Positions 4,683-5,840 of a stretch of 5,840 nt of DNA are shown in pieces. Location of the stretch: assembly GCA_023132075.1 (NCBI GenBank), contig JAGLYT010000108.1:1-5840 (forward strand), read 5' to 3'. Positions within the stretch are counted from its first letter, which is position 1; every line of letters starts with the position of its first letter. The notes beneath the pieces are model-generated. The model made no database searches, was not told the DNA's origin, and worked only from the letters and a program-made list of their open reading frames with translations. The position numbers and the translations under genes are program-made. Origin of the DNA: a bacterium. Lineage in GTDB: Bacteria; CBDUZB01; JAGLHV01.

Positions 4683-5840
4683 TTATTTATAAATTAAGTT
4701 AAAAAGTAGTTCATTAGCTTTCTCTTTATCCAGTTCCTTCAATATTTTGTATTCATCAAGTGCTTTTCCTCGTCTGCCTAAACTAAGATAAGCCATTCCA
4801 AGATTATAATGTGCCAACGCATCATCAGGATTAATCCTTATCGCCTCTTTAAATTCCTCTATCGCCTCATCATGAAAACCCTTATCCCCATAACCTACTC
4901 CAAGATTTAAATGTGCATCTGCATAATCAGGTTTTATCCTTATAGCCTTTTTATACTCTTCTATCGCTTGGTCATATAAGCCTTTCTCATAATAAACCAA
5001 CCCAAGATTATAATGTACCTTCACATAATCTGGTTTAATCCTTATCGCCTCTTTAAATTCCTCTATCGCCTCATCATGAAAACCCTTATCCCCATAACCT
5101 ACTCCAAGATTATAATGTGCCTCCGCATAATCAGGGTTAATTTTAAGCGTTTCTTTAAACTCTTCTATTGCTTGATCATAAAAACCTTTCTCATTATAAA
5201 CCGCCCCAAGATTATAATGGGCTTCTGCATAATTGGGTTTAAGCCTAATCGCTTCTTTATATTCCTTTATTTCTTCATCATACAATCCTTTCTTCCCGTA
5301 AACCACCCCGAGATTATTATGTGCATCCGCATAATCAGGATCAATCTTAATCGCCTCTTTATACGCTTTTATCGCTTTATCATCAAGCCCTCTCTTGCCA
5401 TAGATCCACCCAAGACTAAAATGCGCATACTCAGAATTAGGATTGATCCTTATCACTTCTTTATACTCCTCTATCGCTTTATCATACAACCCTTTCTCAC
5501 TATAAACCGCCCCAAAATTACAATGTGCTACTGCATTATCAGAATCAATCCTTATCGCCTCTTTATGCTCCTCTATCGCTTTATCATATAACCCTTTCTT
5601 TCCATAAACTACCCCAAGGTTACAATGTGCCAAAGCATCATTAGTATCAATCCTTATCGCCTTTTTATATTCCTTTATTGCTTTATCATATAGCCCTTTC
5701 TCCCCATAAGCTACCCCAAGACCATAATGAGCCTCCGCATAATCCGGATTTAGCCTTATCGCCTCTTTACATCCCCCTATCGCTTTATTCCACAATCCTT
5801 TCTCATGATAAGCCGCCCCAAGATTATAATGTGCCTCTGC
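4683..5840 (-). CDS. Tetratricopeptide-repeat protein (N-terminus beyond the right edge)
   Basis: The frame is open to the right edge, so the gene is partial at its 5' end; the visible part is 385 residues ending in TAA at 4683. It consists of eleven consecutive 34-residue TPR units (window residues 1-374) followed by an 11-residue tail, ANELLFNLIYK. The unit consensus is A.AHYNLG..Y.EKGLYD.AI.EYKEAIRI.PDY, with the canonical W/L-G-Y-A-F-A-P pattern (Leu7, Gly8, Tyr11, Gly15, Ala20, Ala27 and Pro32). The last unit diverges (YLSLGRRGKALDEYKILKELDKEK) and acts as a capping unit. TPR solenoids are protein-binding scaffolds; no enzyme domain is visible, though one could lie in the missing N-terminal part. 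TTG at 5795 could be read as a start but falls mid-repeat with no ribosome binding site, so it is not used. The downstream small coiled-coil gene is a possible partner. Confidence 0.93.
   Translation of the reverse strand, partial: AEAHYNLGAAYHEKGLWNKAIGGCKEAIRLNPDYAEAHYGLGVAYGEKGLYDKAIKEYKKAIRIDTNDALAHCNLGVVYGKKGLYDKAIEEHKEAIRIDSDNAVAHCNFGAVYSEKGLYDKAIEEYKEVIRINPNSEYAHFSLGWIYGKRGLDDKAIKAYKEAIKIDPDYADAHNNLGVVYGKKGLYDEEIKEYKEAIRLKPNYAEAHYNLGAVYNEKGFYDQAIEEFKETLKINPDYAEAHYNLGVGYGDKGFHDEAIEEFKEAIRIKPDYVKVHYNLGLVYYEKGLYDQAIEEYKKAIRIKPDYADAHLNLGVGYGDKGFHDEAIEEFKEAIRINPDDALAHYNLGMAYLSLGRRGKALDEYKILKELDKEKANELLFNLIYK
4719..5840 (-). repeat. Tandem array of 102-base units encoding the TPRs
   Basis: Eleven 102-base units run in frame through the gene. 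Most are diverged at DNA level, but 4831-4907 and 5035-5111 are identical over 77 bases at a spacing of exactly two units (204 bases). This points to a recent within-gene duplication or gene conversion between units 8 and 10 of the visible array. Confidence 0.9.

Noticed and set aside
4831-5111. CRISPR-like array
   Set aside because: The repeats are contiguous 102-base in-frame coding units with no unique spacers; they encode TPR helices.
5013-5591. 192-codon plus-strand frame across the TPR gene
   Set aside because: It is the antisense of the 102-base repeats; its length comes from the repeat period keeping stops out of one antisense frame, and the product is a meaningless repeat rich in Ile, Phe and Arg.

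Overview
The window is an AT-rich stretch of bacterial chromosome in which every convincing gene lies on the minus strand, so the story reads from right to left. The set of housekeeping genes, strong AGGAG-type ribosome binding sites, TTGACA-type promoters and a long repetitive TPR protein would suit a low-GC uncultured or thermophile-like lineage (Omnitrophota, Atribacterota or a similar candidate phylum). That placement is a guess from style, not from any marker gene. TAA, TAG and TGA all end recognisable genes here, so the standard bacterial code applies.

Right part (5840 to about 4440): the C-terminal 385 residues of a tetratricopeptide-repeat protein, made of eleven 34-residue units with its N-terminus outside the window. 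It is followed 22 bases later by a 69-residue, highly charged, probably coiled-coil protein of unknown function. The two look co-transcribed.

Middle part (about 4440 to 3226): a compact type II toxin-antitoxin operon (HigB/Gp49-like toxin, then an XRE-family antitoxin overlapping by four bases) with its own promoter and a dyad operator candidate. Beyond it lies a second, broken copy of the 69-residue gene, stopped at codon 24 by CAA to TAA. The dead copy sits inside a 329-base segment with 11-base perfect terminal inverted repeats and a flanking TATC direct repeat, which looks like a small mobile element or the remnant of one. The toxin-antitoxin operon therefore lies between an intact and a dead paralogue.

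Left part (3288 to 1): a housekeeping run starting from a good promoter (TTGACA, 18 bases, TAAAAT). It holds asd (aspartate-semialdehyde dehydrogenase, the branch point to lysine/diaminopimelate, threonine and methionine), truA (tRNA pseudouridine 38-40 synthase, probably starting at TTG and coupled to asd), and after a 77-base gap the first 455 codons of a nucleotidyltransferase fused to a left-handed beta-helix and a phosphomannomutase-like domain. The last gene probably makes or senses sugar nucleotides for surface polysaccharide; it runs off the left edge.

I did not find a clear new multi-gene defence or signalling system. The most unusual parts are the inverted-repeat element carrying the dead paralogue, and the TPR plus small coiled-coil pair.
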